Assembly (NCBI GenBank): GCA_963920635.1
Contig: OY987298.1
Location: 56,709,949-56,773,948 of the forward strand
Direction: 5' to 3'
Source of the DNA: Pseudeuparius sepicola
Lineage: Eukaryota; Arthropoda; Insecta; Coleoptera; Anthribidae
Length of the DNA: 64,000 nt
Part shown: piece after piece, positions 52,701 through 62,665 of the stretch
Numbering within the stretch: position 1 is the first letter of the stretch
Layout: the number at the start of each line of letters is the position of its first letter
Notes under the pieces: generated by a model
The model's input: only the letters and a program-made list of their open reading frames with translations
Told to the model about the DNA's origin: nothing
The model's database searches: none
Position numbers and translations under genes: made by a program

Positions 52701-54903
52701 AAAGTTATTAGTCAAAGAGATGTGGAAACTGAAATTGGAATGGGATGTGCCAGCACCTCGGGAGATTCTTATTGTTTGGGATCAGTTGCGGGATGACTGG
52801 AAGTTGTTGGAATCTTTGCAAATTCCTCGGCATGTAGGGGTTAAAAAAGGGTGTCCAGTGATTTTAGTAGCCTTTGCAGATGCCAGCCAAGAGGGTTACG
52901 GAGCGGTTGTTTATGTAAAAACTCTAAGTTCTGACGAAAATAATAGTAAAGTGGCGTTGCTTTGCGCTAAATCGAAAGTGTCCCCGTTCAAAATGACCAC
53001 TATTCCTCGATTAGAATTGTGTGCGGCGGTTCTTTTATCCTCCCTAGTAAAACATGTTTTAGAAGTTTATCAAGAACGGATTCCTATTTCTCAAGTAGTC
53101 GCTTTCTCGGATTCATCTACTGTCATTCAGTGGATTCAGTCTTATGAATTAAAAGACATATTTGTGGCCAATCGGGTGGCTCAAATAAAGGATAATATTC
53201 CAAATACAAGTTGGCGCCATATAGATGGCAAGGAAAATCCGGCGGATTGTTTGTCGAGAGGTCTTACAGCATCGTTGCTACTGAAACATGAATTGTGGTT
53301 TTCGGGTCCGGCGTGGTTGCAGAAAAATGAAGCGGAGTGGCCTATAACAGTCGTTCAAAACTTTTGTAAAACATTGGTCGAAGATAATTGTGTTTTGATG
53401 ACAAGATCGGCGAAGTTGACAAAAGAAAGTTCGGATTCTTTTTATCAAATGATGGAGAGAAATTCTTCCTGGATGAAAATTTTGCGAATAACTGTTTGGG
53501 TTCTCAGGTTTCTAAAACGTTTGCCTATGAAAAACTATATTGGAATTTTAGATATTCAAAGGGCAGAAAAAACCTTGGTGCGGATTGTGCAGTCGAGGCA
53601 TTTTGCGGTAGATATGTTGACATTAAAAAATTCAAACGAATGTGCCCCTCGATTGAGAAAACTTCATCCTTTTGTATTAGATGGATTACTAAGGGTGGGG
53701 GGTCGTTTGCAAAATACCAATTTAAGTTTAAGGCAGAAGCATCCTTTAATCCTACCCGCAAAAGATATTTTCGTAGAAAGATTAGTTGATTTCTATCACA
53801 AAGCGCATCTTCATACGGGACCCTATTTATTAGAGGCGATACTTCGACAAAAATATTGGATTGTCGGCGGTAGAAATCTTATTAGGCAACGAGTGCATAC
53901 ATGTAATACATGTTTTCGGTTAAAACCCTTTTCGCCCACCCCTCTGATGGCCGATTTACCGGCTCATCGAGTGTCAGGAAGTAAAGCTTTTGTGCATACT
54001 GGGGTAGATTATTTCGGACCTATTAGAATAACTTTGGGTAGAAAGAGGGGCGCGGCAGTTCATAAGGCGTATGTGTGTCTTTTTATTTGTATGAACGTGA
54101 AAGCAGTTCATCTGGAGCTGTCCAGTTCCTTGTCCACAGCGCATTTTTTACTTTCTTTTAAAAGATTTTTGGCGCGACGCGGACCATGCAAGGTTCTATA
54201 TTCGGATCGGGGCACTAATTTTGTCGGGGCAAAATCGGTGCTTGCAGATATTAATAAGTTTGTTAATTCTGCAGATTTTCAAAATCACCTTTCTTCCGAG
54301 TTAACCTTGAATGGTGTCGAGTGGTGTTTTAATACTCCCGCGTCTCCACATATGGGTGGTCTCTGGGAGAGTAATGTTAAATCGGCGAAAAATCACATTT
54401 ATCGGGTGTTGGGAGATCAGTTATTAACGTACGAAGAACTGGCTTCACTTTTGACTCAGGTTGAATCGGTCCTGAATTCTCGCCCTTTGTGTAAGCTTTC
54501 CAACGACCCTTCGGCTCCGGAGGCGCTAACTCCGTCGCATTTTTTGACCTTACAACCTCTCCAGAGTCTCCCAGCGGAAGACGTCACCGCAATTCCGATA
54601 AATAGGCTAGACAGATTTCAATTGATTGATCGGATGGTTCAGGATCTGTGGAAAAGATGGAGATTGGAATATTTAACTACTTTACAAGTTCGAGGTAAAT
54701 GGACTTCCAAGGTTGCTAATATCACGGTCGGCACTGTGATAGTCCTAAAGGAGGATAACACCCCTCCATTGCATTGGCCATTGGCAGTGATTACCCAGGT
54801 TCACCCAGGAAAGGATGGGATCGTTCGAAATGTCACAGTCAGAACGAATAAAGGCACCTTTTCACGGCCAGTCGTGAAAACATGTCCTTTACCCAACCAA
54901 TAA
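49717..54903 (+). CDS. BEL/Pao gag-pol polyprotein
   Basis: 1728 residues from the first in-frame ATG (MGTTPEREF; the frame is open 10 codons further upstream but has no ATG). Order of domains: gag region of the DUF1759 type (about 121-300); three Cys/His knuckles (C338-x2-C-x4-H-x4-C, a second at about 372, a third at about 392); aspartic protease with DNGS at about 476; reverse transcriptase with D in TADIRQ (about 802) and YMDD at 882-885; RNase H starting FADAS at about 1054 with DSS and ENPAD further on; integrase with H-H-C-C zinc site (about 1362-1405) and catalytic D (about 1431), D (about 1497) and E (about 1550); C-terminal DUF5641-like part. The protein packages and reverse-transcribes element RNA and inserts the cDNA. 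No stop, frameshift or altered catalytic residue is seen. There is no separate envelope. Confidence 0.97.
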   Translation: MGTTPEREFKMLTAKKESLYSILQTMYDLSKNLKVKGNLEKFQMLYFSLETTRTDLLRVIDEINSVGFEVKQDFSPDYKVLPTINEICCHIRSAANKLELVPSTNPSTASSSQNVGNVNVEEYRGLPSLPKIELPDFSGDIRDWETFYSIFKTRIHDNKSISSVDKMHYLVGRLKGPARSVCAGVSLTGENYEIVWQTLLDKYQDKRYLANSYLDQIFDFKPLHGESGRNLDIFLEKFYVAVSALKKLTIPDLADFMLLYLAIGKLDCETVKGFDMSERGAGEIPSYSKLIKFVKEQSKLLHLHKPGSSQNVGNKQKNPRTFFGQAKGKDYKLKTTSCVLCNKVGHYLSRCSQFRSLAPLERYELVRKNNWCFNCLSSAHGVRSCTVDRTCIECDKKHHILLHGAKVEQDSNARIESSRQESHKEFNAGETSHNVTLCTFIDSENNLKEHPVVMLSTAEVVVLNSPLKNNKARIIIDNGSQSNLLTRKACKKLGLKPERTFASIVGLGENEQAIKGVVNVVVSSRYDRDKKFVFQAFLIKSITRKFPDTKLGEEIVSKFKHLPLADPKYYLPGEVDGIIGAELYPFLMGTKKMFADSAAALETVFGYVISGKIFGPLSTVARTFFTAEQGVSIEHLVARFWELEQVPKIKLAHPDDEICEKIYQTTVIRDLSGRFSVALPFKFPPESLGDSKHGALSRLRSLEKRLSKDEKLRIHYNAAMQDFLSQGHMRLVENSSESQFSYYLAHHPVIKAGSTSTPVRVVLDASYPSDNSLSLNDLLYCGPKLQTDICTLLINFRLFFIAMTADIRQMYRQIKLIEEHWKFQRLLFRFDPNEDIKTYEITVVAFGIKSSPYLALRTVNELVAREREHFPLVSEFVSHGLYMDDFVCSVASEVEAHKLYSEAIDLFAAGGFDLVKWSTNSGNLLEKIPESKRLSDKVVFKADTKILGIQWNPDTDMFSFSILTPSGKCTKRNILSAVARCYDPLGLIAPFILRLKLLVKEMWKLKLEWDVPAPREILIVWDQLRDDWKLLESLQIPRHVGVKKGCPVILVAFADASQEGYGAVVYVKTLSSDENNSKVALLCAKSKVSPFKMTTIPRLELCAAVLLSSLVKHVLEVYQERIPISQVVAFSDSSTVIQWIQSYELKDIFVANRVAQIKDNIPNTSWRHIDGKENPADCLSRGLTASLLLKHELWFSGPAWLQKNEAEWPITVVQNFCKTLVEDNCVLMTRSAKLTKESSDSFYQMMERNSSWMKILRITVWVLRFLKRLPMKNYIGILDIQRAEKTLVRIVQSRHFAVDMLTLKNSNECAPRLRKLHPFVLDGLLRVGGRLQNTNLSLRQKHPLILPAKDIFVERLVDFYHKAHLHTGPYLLEAILRQKYWIVGGRNLIRQRVHTCNTCFRLKPFSPTPLMADLPAHRVSGSKAFVHTGVDYFGPIRITLGRKRGAAVHKAYVCLFICMNVKAVHLELSSSLSTAHFLLSFKRFLARRGPCKVLYSDRGTNFVGAKSVLADINKFVNSADFQNHLSSELTLNGVEWCFNTPASPHMGGLWESNVKSAKNHIYRVLGDQLLTYEELASLLTQVESVLNSRPLCKLSNDPSAPEALTPSHFLTLQPLQSLPAEDVTAIPINRLDRFQLIDRMVQDLWKRWRLEYLTTLQVRGKWTSKVANITVGTVIVLKEDNTPPLHWPLAVITQVHPGKDGIVRNVTVRTNKGTFSRPVVKTCPLPNQ

Positions 54904-54971
54904 AAGCAGAGCACGTATTTTTTTTTAGAATAAGTTTATTATTTTTTTGTGTGTGCTGAAAACCGTTTTTC

Positions 54972-54984
54972 AGGGTGGGGGGTA
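54972..54984 (+). other. Polypurine tract
   Basis: AGGGTGGGGGGTA lies immediately before the TGTTGT of the 3' LTR, the normal position for plus-strand priming. Confidence 0.8.
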
Positions 54985-55420
54985 TGTTGTATCTTTTAGT
55001 TTAAGGATAAGTAATCCGTTCTTAATTTCGGGAAATTGGGGTATTATATTTGGCAACGCCGCGCCAGGTTTCGAAAACCGTTGGTTAGTCTTTTTTGCGA
55101 CCTAAAAAATATTCAGTTCGGGAATCAATCAGTACCGGTGAAGAAGTCGACAAAAACGGGCGCGGCGGGCGCGTTAGAATTATTTTCTTTATTTCACAAT
55201 CTTACCGGGTTCCCGGTTGCAGATCGGGACAATAATTATTAGGTGTTTTCCTGTAAATTTCCTTCTTTCCTTTTCCTGCTTACTACCTAAACACCGAACG
55301 AGATCTGGATAAGAGCAGAGTATCATCTCCGGTAAGTGACTTATTAATTTTTCGTACCAGCGACCTTTATTAATTACAATTTATCATTTACGTGGTTTTG
55401 TGCAGACCGGTGCCAAAACA
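54985..55420 (+). repeat. 3' LTR
   Basis: 436 bp, identical to 48967-49402 except T for A at 55188. Includes the same intron-like segment (55332-55405) and the same short open frame. Confidence 0.96.
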
Positions 55421-55425
55421 CATGG
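55421..55425. repeat. Target site duplication of BEL element (right)
   Basis: CATGG, matching 48962-48966. Confidence 0.93.
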
Positions 55426-56701
55426 ACTTTATTTCAAACCAAAAGGTACCACAAAATTCTTGCTTGCTTTTTAGACTTTGTTTTAATCTAAGGAAATATA
55501 TATGTAAACTTGTCAAATGAAAGGGACATAGCAAACAATCATTTTATTTTATTTTTAATATTAAATTCGTTATAACAGACATATTTGTATGTTTTTATTT
55601 ACTAAAATATTCTGCAACAATGATATTTTAACGTTAAACCACCCTGTCGATTTTTTCGTCATGTGGCGCCAGTGGCGATCGCTTGAAACAGCGCTATGCA
55701 CAGGTCTTTAAAATATAGTGTTGGTCCAGATTTATATGTCATTTGGTAGGTACCTATACTTACACGATAACGGCATGCGTCATTGGCATAAAACCTGTTA
55801 TTGTTAATAATACTAAACATCTTAACTAACCAGTGGTAGAGAAGTGGGTATTTTTATGAAGATTTTAATTGTACTTAAACAAAATGTCCTCTCGGCACTT
55901 TTTCGTATGTAATTCGACGGTATCCTGGCAAATTTGGTTTTTCATTTCATTTCATTTCAAGATATTTTACTGATCCTTCTATGTGGTCAAATGACCACAC
56001 GAATGTCTGGCACAGCATTTTTAGCCCCAACTTCAACGCCACTAGCAAAAATTGAATAGCTATATGTGACAATGAGAAATTGCAAAATTGCTCTACTCTA
56101 AAAATATACAGGGTGATTCAGTTTTTATTCGGGGAACTTTGTCAATGGATTAAGCACATCGAAATATGAAAAAAAGTTTATATTTTGAAACAAGGCATTT
56201 TATGGCACTTCTCATATTACCGTTTTGCCATAAAATAACTCGACCTAATCTCCTGAGGTTACCTGTCTTGCGAAACACCTTGGATTATGTCAATAAATAA
56301 AAGACCTAGGTAGTCAAAATAAATTGAGATGTCTTTCATGTTTGATGTCGATGACATTAAACTGAATAATCTTTTTCAGTTTTCATTTATCAGTGATATC
56401 AAGCTTTCGGTTTAATGGTTCTCAGCTGTTGTTCTCAATTGATAACCTACTAAGAAAAATTGCAAAGGAAAATTATTAACAAATAATTATCTAAGAGATA
56501 GCCTATAAATTATTTAAGAGCGCGCCTTGTCGGTGAAAAAATATGATAAGGTACTTAACTTTAGTAAAAGCGATTATAAAAATTTCACTTCTGGCTATGT
56601 GGACCTTAAGCTATAATGCACCTGCTTTAATTTTTCATTACTACAAAGGGGTTCTAATTACCTCCGTAATAACAGACAATTTATGTTTCTTAATTTTTGC
56701 A
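55426..56701. other. No gene seen
   Basis: AT-rich. ATACAGGGTGATTCAGTTTT near 56108 is another CAGGGTG-type terminal word, perhaps the outer end of a decayed foldback related to 56702-57584. No coding region is supported. Confidence 0.35.
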
Positions 56702-57584
56702 TATACAGTGTGTTTATTTAAGTATGCAACATATTGGACTTTTTTTATTAATTGCACAACCAAAATACAGACATGGCCGAAAGTTGATGCATATTCAATA
56801 ATTATATTAGGTGCACATAGAAAGGTTGCAAGTTAAACAGCATACAGGGTAGGTCAAAAAATATAAAAATGGCACAAGAGTATTGTACCCTTATTTAAAA
56901 AAAATCAGCAAAAGATTATTAAGAAAAGGTGTTTAGATATAAAAGCTATGCCTAAATACCAAAACATAGCCTCCCAAGAAAAAATATTTCGTCAATTCAT
57001 TTCCAGTTTCTTAATAAACATTTTATATATATATATATACATTATCATTACTAATGTTTTACCTTGTTCAGAAGAATTTTTGCGAAATTTTAAAGTTTTG
57101 TTTAATATCGTTGCAACAAACATGGAATTTGTGATTCCCTAAAAAATTAAAAATCTAAGTTAACTTTACAAATATGCTTGAATTTGAAAAAGTTATGCGA
57201 AATTTATATAATTTTGATTGATTTGTTAAATTGTTTAGGGTGAATATTAAAACAATTTTTTTTAGTAAATTATTAATGTTTTTCAAAAAAAAATATATTT
57301 CTTTTTCTTAGGAGGCCATATTTTAGTATTTAGGCATAACTTTTAATTCTAGACAACTTTTGTTAATAACATTTTGCTGAATTTTCTGAAATAAAGGTAC
57401 TTTACTCTTGTACAATTTTTATATTTTTTTACCTACCCTGTATGCTGTTTGACTTGCAACCATTCTAAGTGCGCCTAATATGATTATCGAACATGCACCA
57501 ACTTTCGGGAATATTTGTATTTTCCTTGTGCAATTAATAAAAAAAATTCCCATATGTTGCACACTTAAATGACCACACTGTATA
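56702..57584. repeat. Foldback with TATACAGTGTG termini
   Basis: TATACAGTGTGTTTATTTAA pairs with the right end ACTTAAATGACCACACTGTA. TTAATTGCACAA, CATACAGGGTAGGTCAAAAA and GCCTAAATAC blocks have inverted partners at about 57530, 57430 and 57320. The centre is about 57020-57280. An inner CAGGGTAGG word at 56844 has its partner at 57434. The two frames in opposite arms encode similar peptides only because of the palindrome. Confidence 0.82.
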
Positions 57585-57772
57585 ATGAATTCTAGCATAA
57601 CTGGATTGCTTTTAATATTCATAGCTATTTAAAATCGTGAATGTTTCAATCATTGCAGAAGCCTTGGCCTTATACAGGGTGTATCGGTACATTAATTTTA
57701 AGGGCAGGTAGGCGATTTTCCGAACATTAGGGACCTCTTGGTTTCCCTCAGTTGATAAATCAAATTGACATT

Positions 57773-58172
57773 TTCAACCCTTATCCCACGGTGCGCCACA
57801 TTTAAACCCCCTCAAGGTCATTGCTCTATCTCTTGTCTACTTTCTAAAAATTATCCGGTTCCGAAAAAAGTTGCGGAAAACTGTCAAATTGAGGTAAATT
57901 TACTACACGGCTCCAATTTGTTCATAGTTTTTATATTTTTCAACCCTTATCCCATGGTGTGTTATACCTTTAAACCTCTCAGGTTTATTGCCCTATCCCT
58001 TGTCTACCTTTTAAAATTATCCGGTCCAGAAAAAAGTTGCGAAATTAACGTGTTTAATATTTCCGATTTTTTCAATCCTTCACCGTTTTTGTAACGTCGT
58101 GGAACTCCCTTAAAGATGATCCTCTATCCTCCCTCTACTTTTCGTTAATATTCGGTGCCGAAATGTTCAACA
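57773..58172. repeat. Three degenerate tandem units of about 165 bp
   Basis: Units starting at about 57773, 57941 and 58070 share TTTTCAACCCTTATCCCA (TTTTCAATCCTTCACCG in the third), CTATCTCTTGTCTACTTT, and TTATCCGGT.C.GAAAAAAGT. The open frame of 109 codons spans two units and is a by-product. Confidence 0.7.
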
Positions 58173-58894
58173 TTTAACATTGCTTTTTTAATGGAAATAC
58201 GAACAAATCACTTCTTATTTCATTGCAAACTCGCAGCGGCGATTCCAACACGTTGCTAGTCCAAAAAGTGGTCAACGGGTCTGGGAAATGTGCCAAGAGC
58301 TCCGTGGTGCACATTTTACGAAGCACTTCCCACGCAAAACAGCAGAACATTATCGGTTAGAACTAGATGACGCTCGTGATATACGCGTCCACGTTTAGCT
58401 GGCCGCTCCGAAAATTCGAGACGAAGACGACAAGGCATGATCACTGAACACCTGCCTTAATCCCATGCGACTCACGTCTGCCCAATCCCTTCCCCACCGT
58501 CCACTACTCGGTGTTGCCGTGTATGGCGACATGTCGCCAAACTGAGGGCTTTTAAAGAACAAGCTTTTATTTGTACTAAAACGAATAAAATAAGCTTCAG
58601 TTTTTGTTAAGGTAGTAGGTACCTAATTCAATGCCAAATTGAGAAACTTCGCAATAAATGAAATAAAAAAGCTTGTCGCGCAAAATTTTCATAAAAGTAT
58701 TTACCAATTAATTTTATTGGACAGTGATTGTGTGCTAGGCAAGTACCTACATACTTGCCGAAGTATGTATTTTGTTTGCAATTTGCGCCACAATCATTTT
58801 GATTTCAAAATTTGGCATCGAATTAAATTACCTTAACGAAAACCTAAACTTATTTTATTTATTTTAGTACAGATATGGCTTGAATAAAAGCTTG
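58173..58894. other. No supported gene
   Basis: 58190-58520 is GC-moderate and could be a decayed repeat, but I recognise no coding motif. TAAGGTAGTAGGTACC and GGTAAT-type words around 58610 and 58820 with AAGCTTTTATT (58563) and its complement AATAAAAGCTT (58884) suggest an imperfect foldback at about 58560-58895. Confidence 0.35.
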
Positions 58895-59507
58895 TTATTA
58901 ATAGTTATTTATGTACCGAGGCACTGAAGTTCAACTTTTTATGACTCATGTGGAATTTATTTGCCTCAGCCGGAGGCCTCGGCAACTAAATTCCACATGA
59001 GTCATAAAAAGAACTGCAGTGCCGAGGTACATATTATATATATTTTTTGAAATCGTAAAAAAATGTTTTATTAGGCAAGAAAATAAACATAAGGGATCAC
59101 CCGTCCATGAACCAACTGCGCGCGGCGTTGCTTGACTTTGACGATCGCTCTACCTATAGGTCAAGTAAGATAAGACACGGCGTCTTCGAACAGACAAACC
59201 AAATTGTTGCCTGTTGTGCAGCCTCCACAGCAAATCTCTTGATATTCAAACCTACTAAAATATTTATACTGAAAGATTGCGCTGGTGTAGGTAACAATTT
59301 CGCAATGTGTACGAAAAGTTAAATAGGCCTTTTGTGGCCGGGTTTTGAATATTTGGTAACTTTTGACGCGCGATGGGTCCGCCTCTGACGTTTGATCTCG
59401 CCAAGGCCTACTTATTGAAAAAATCGTACAATAATGGACTACTTCAGTGCCGATTTCTGAGCTTTTAGATAATGACGATTTTGGGACACTTTACTGCCGA
59501 TTTCAAG
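58895..59507 (-). repeat. 0.6-kb dispersed repeat, copy B
   Basis: Inverted counterpart of 19624-20232, about 39 kb away. Blocks match in reverse order, including GGGATCACCCG, GCGCGGCGTTGCTTGAC, GCAATGTGTACGAAAAGTTA, GGCCGGGTTTTGAATATTTG and GGCCTACTTATTGAAAAAAT. Substitutions are scattered, so the copies are old. Confidence 0.8.
58913..59032. repeat. Terminal hairpin of the 0.6-kb repeat (copy B)
   Basis: ATGTACCGAGGCACTGAAGT pairs with AACTGCAGTGCCGAGGTACAT over most positions; CTTTTTATGACTCATGTGGA pairs with TCCACATGAGTCATAAAAAG. Partner of 20096-20220. Confidence 0.85.
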
Positions 59508-59554
59508 AAAAAGTCTTTTTTATTTTAATTTGTGCTTTTTAGTATTTTCTGATT

Positions 59555-59860
59555 CTCATGAGACGAGGTGGTAAATAAATTTAGTCCGCCATCTCGGGGC
59601 CTTCGCCATCTTGGAACATCCCATCCGCCTTATCTATTTAGTATGGCGTCTTTCACTTTATCGTTCATTTTATACTCATGTCAATGAGGTTGTAAAGAAA
59701 TAAGAAATCCGCCGCCATATTGAATTTAGTATGACGTCACTCACTTTGTCGTTTTTTCCTTCCATTTTTGATATTCATATCAAGGTTGTTACAAAAGAAA
59801 AAATGTGATCTGCCATCTTGCAACGGCGGCCATTTTGAACAAATTACAATATTGGGTTTG
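59555..59860. repeat. Degenerate tandem units with repeated GCCAT(C/A)TTG words
   Basis: Units of about 110-120 bp share CTCATG(A/T)..GAGG(T)TGTAAA, TCCGCC, TTTAGTATGGCGTC/TTTAGTATGACGTC, TCACTTT.TCGTT. They carry CGCCATCTTGG (59609), CGCCATATTG (59714), GCCATCTTGC (59813) and GGCCATTTTG (59829). The shared word matches the YY1/Pho core (GCCAT). No coding frame. Confidence 0.6.
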
Positions 59861-60043
59861 TTCCAGAATAAACTGGTTCAGAGCAAAGCTATCGAGTATA
59901 ATAAAATTCAGTTGCAAGATTTGACCCACACATAAGTACTAACAACGTTTAGTTCGGTTATATGATACTAATAGGTAAAGCTAAATAAAGTTTATAAACA
60001 AAAAAAAACAAATTAAAGCAAAGTTTATTTTTTACGATTTGGG

Positions 60044-60142
60044 TACGTGTGACGTACACTATTTTTTGTCATACGCGCCCAAAATTTTGTTATACGCTTT
60101 TTACAATTCTTCAGAACGCTTAAATTTTCAAATTTTCCTAAT
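60044..60142 (+). repeat. Direct repeat, copy 1 (copy 2 at 62566)
   Basis: GGTACGTGTGAC, CCCAAAATTTTGTTATAC and CTTTTTACAATTC.TCAGAAC are shared in order with 62566-62665. No coding capacity. Confidence 0.8.
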
Positions 60143-60479
60143 TTTTTTAAATTGATTTGCCCCATTTTCCAAACATCGAGTAAAAAAATTATAAACCGAT
60201 TTTATAAAACGAAGCATAGTTGCTTGCAGAAAAGAACGGACTATTGACAGAAAACTTCAGAATTCCCTTAGTTTTTAAAATCCAACAGCGATGCTTAAAG
60301 TTAGCCATTTTTGGGCTAATTCCTTTTGAAGAAAAAAATTAGAAATGATGCAACCAATACAAAAAGTAAATAAAACTTGCGACAGAATTGAGTTGAAATT
60401 TGGTCAAAATAAGGACAAAAATACCAATTGGACATTGGTCAAAACAGAATTGGTTTTCTTGAAATAGGGTGTTCAATTT

Positions 60480-61078
60480 TTTTTAAAATTCAATCCTTTC
60501 CATTTTGAAAGCTAATCAGTTTTGGTACATTGTTCATAGGAATCTTTTTCTCAGTTTAAATGATACAGTCGATGTGTATCGTTTGAAACCGGTAGGTAAA
60601 AATTTTATGTTCCGAATGTTGAAGTTAACAGGTGTTTTGGGGCGCGTTTTGCCAATTTCAACGCAAACGGTAGATTTTATCGTTATGAAACAAGAGTACA
60701 CTTTTGTTGCAAAATGAAAACATACACTGAAATGATGGACCTGCAAGACCAAAAAGATATCCTCAAAAAAGTTAGAGCAAAAAAATTAATAGGGGTTGTT
60801 AGTTTTTACCCTTTTTTAGGGCACTGTGTAAAGGAATAAATTACCCTAAGGCGTCTTCCAGTAAGTAGATAACACATACCAAATTTCAAATTTTTAAGTA
60901 GCGCCGTTATTGAGATATAAATAGAAAAAAATACTTTTGGGTCACCCTGTAGACCCGAATAACTTGGCAAGGAAAGCCCAAATCGAAAAATTTTATATGA
61001 AAGACCCCCTTAAAACCACCTGCCGAACACCCATTTAAAGTATTTACTATACATTCTGACTCACCCTGTATATTTATA
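60480..61078 (+). repeat. Dispersed repeat ending in CACCCTGTATA
   Basis: Copy of the 30940-31470 repeat. Inner CACCCTGTAGA at 60944 and outer GACTCACCCTGTATA at 61062. The short frames on both strands here are by-products. Confidence 0.7.
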
Positions 61079-61129
61079 TAACCGTAATATAGTTGGTCAT
61101 AATTATGGAACAAGGCACAAAGACCTCCT

Positions 61130-61290
61130 TACCTGTAACTTACATACCTCAGCACTGTACGAAAGGGGAGCTCATTCAATGGTTGTGTCCGATATAACAA
61201 ACTTCCGAGACTTTATAAAATCGGCAAGGTCCAATGAGAGTTTCAAAGGGAGATTAAAGAATTTCCTAGTTTCGACTTGCCCTTTCTGAA
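61130..61290 (+). pseudogene. LINE C-terminal remnant
   Basis: Reads VRKGSSFNGCVRYNKLPRLY, then in a shifted frame ESFKGRLKNFLVSTCPF and a stop. This is the ending typical of several LINE polyproteins (GVR.YN.LP..I....S...FK..LK.FLL). A stop and a frameshift separate the two parts. The 3' UTR and a tetranucleotide repeat follow, as in RTE/CR1-type LINEs. Too short to assign a clade. Confidence 0.6.
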
Positions 61291-61493
61291 CTCCATGTGA
61301 CTTCGTTGAGCCTGGCCTCCTTTACACACATATCGATAATGCATTTTTTCTTTATCTTCTTTTCTTCTTTTCCTTTTTTTGTTATGTGCATGTGAATTAC
61401 TTTAATTCAGATTTTAGCAATACTTACCCAATGAGGTATCTAACATTCGTTCGTATAATTAGTGTTATATTATTTGTGTGTTATTTACTTGAC

Positions 61494-61764
<271 letters not shown>

Positions 61765-62565
61765 GATATACACTTCCTAGTACCTACACCCCAAAATTGA
61801 AAACGTGCACACAAAAGTCTGTCTACAACCAATTCCATCACTGTGCTATTATTGGTGTATTGTTTAGAACTTGTTCAGGAATATTAGAATTTTAAGTATT
61901 TTTTTCCTTATCCTATAATAATTTTATTTCCTAAAGCTCAGAGAATATATTTTTAATACACTTGACTTCCTGCTGGTTTTGCGGTCTTTTATTACTGAAA
62001 CGAGAATTCTGTAGTATAGAAACTCGTTTTATTGAGTTAAAGAAGTTAATATGACATTATATGGGTCATCATGCTGCTCTTCTTTAATCTTTTTACATTG
62101 CTCGCATAGACTTTATTAAATCTAATGGAAAGAACCTCCATATTGGAGAGAAATTTACTATAATATGTCTTAAATTCTTTAGTCGAAAAGACTCCAAAAT
62201 AATATAACCGAAAAATGTAATCTAAAAAGAAGGATCCTAGTTAAATTATGAAGGAATTTCTCTGGAAATTTGTATACCTATACCTGTAATGTTGTTTCGT
62301 ATTTCCACAAAAATCACTTTTTATAAAAAAATTGTTTGTCTTTGCTTGTGTTTACATCAAAAATAATGTTATAACTCCAGAAATTTATACAGAGACCCAG
62401 AAACACCTTATAGGAGTAAGATAGCTTTATTTTAAGAGATACAAAATAGTTATTTTTGTTAGAAGTATCTAAAATGAAGTTTTCCAGGACGAATCATTGC
62501 TGTTTCCGGATGAGGCGTTAGTCGAGTCCGGAATAGTAGCAGATGAGTTCTGAAAAACTTCATTT
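61765..62565. other. No gene seen
   Basis: AT-rich with no open frame of note and no recognised repeat. Confidence 0.4.
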
Positions 62566-62665
62566 AGGTACGTGTGACAAAAACTATTTTCTGTAATACG
62601 CTCCCAAAATTTTGTTATACTCTTTTTACAATTCCTCAGAACGCTTATATTTGCAAATTTTCCAT
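62566..62665 (+). repeat. Direct repeat, copy 2
   Basis: Counterpart of 60044-60142 in the same orientation, about 2.5 kb downstream. Confidence 0.8.

Larger units (their letters stand above)
48967..55420 (+). mobile_element. BEL/Pao LTR retrotransposon, full-length and young
   Basis: 6454 bp with 436-bp LTRs that differ at one base (49170 A, 55188 T). LTRs begin TGTTGT and end AAAACA. CATGG is duplicated on both sides (48962-48966 and 55421-55425), the 5-bp size usual for BEL/Pao. A primer-binding site, a polypurine tract, and an uninterrupted gag-pol frame are all present. No envelope-like frame follows pol. Everything visible is compatible with a recently active copy. Confidence 0.97.

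Noticed and set aside
56543..56836. 97-codon frame with membrane-like segments
   Set aside because: Its second half lies in a foldback arm and recurs inverted at 57419-57622; hydrophobicity follows from T-rich sequence.
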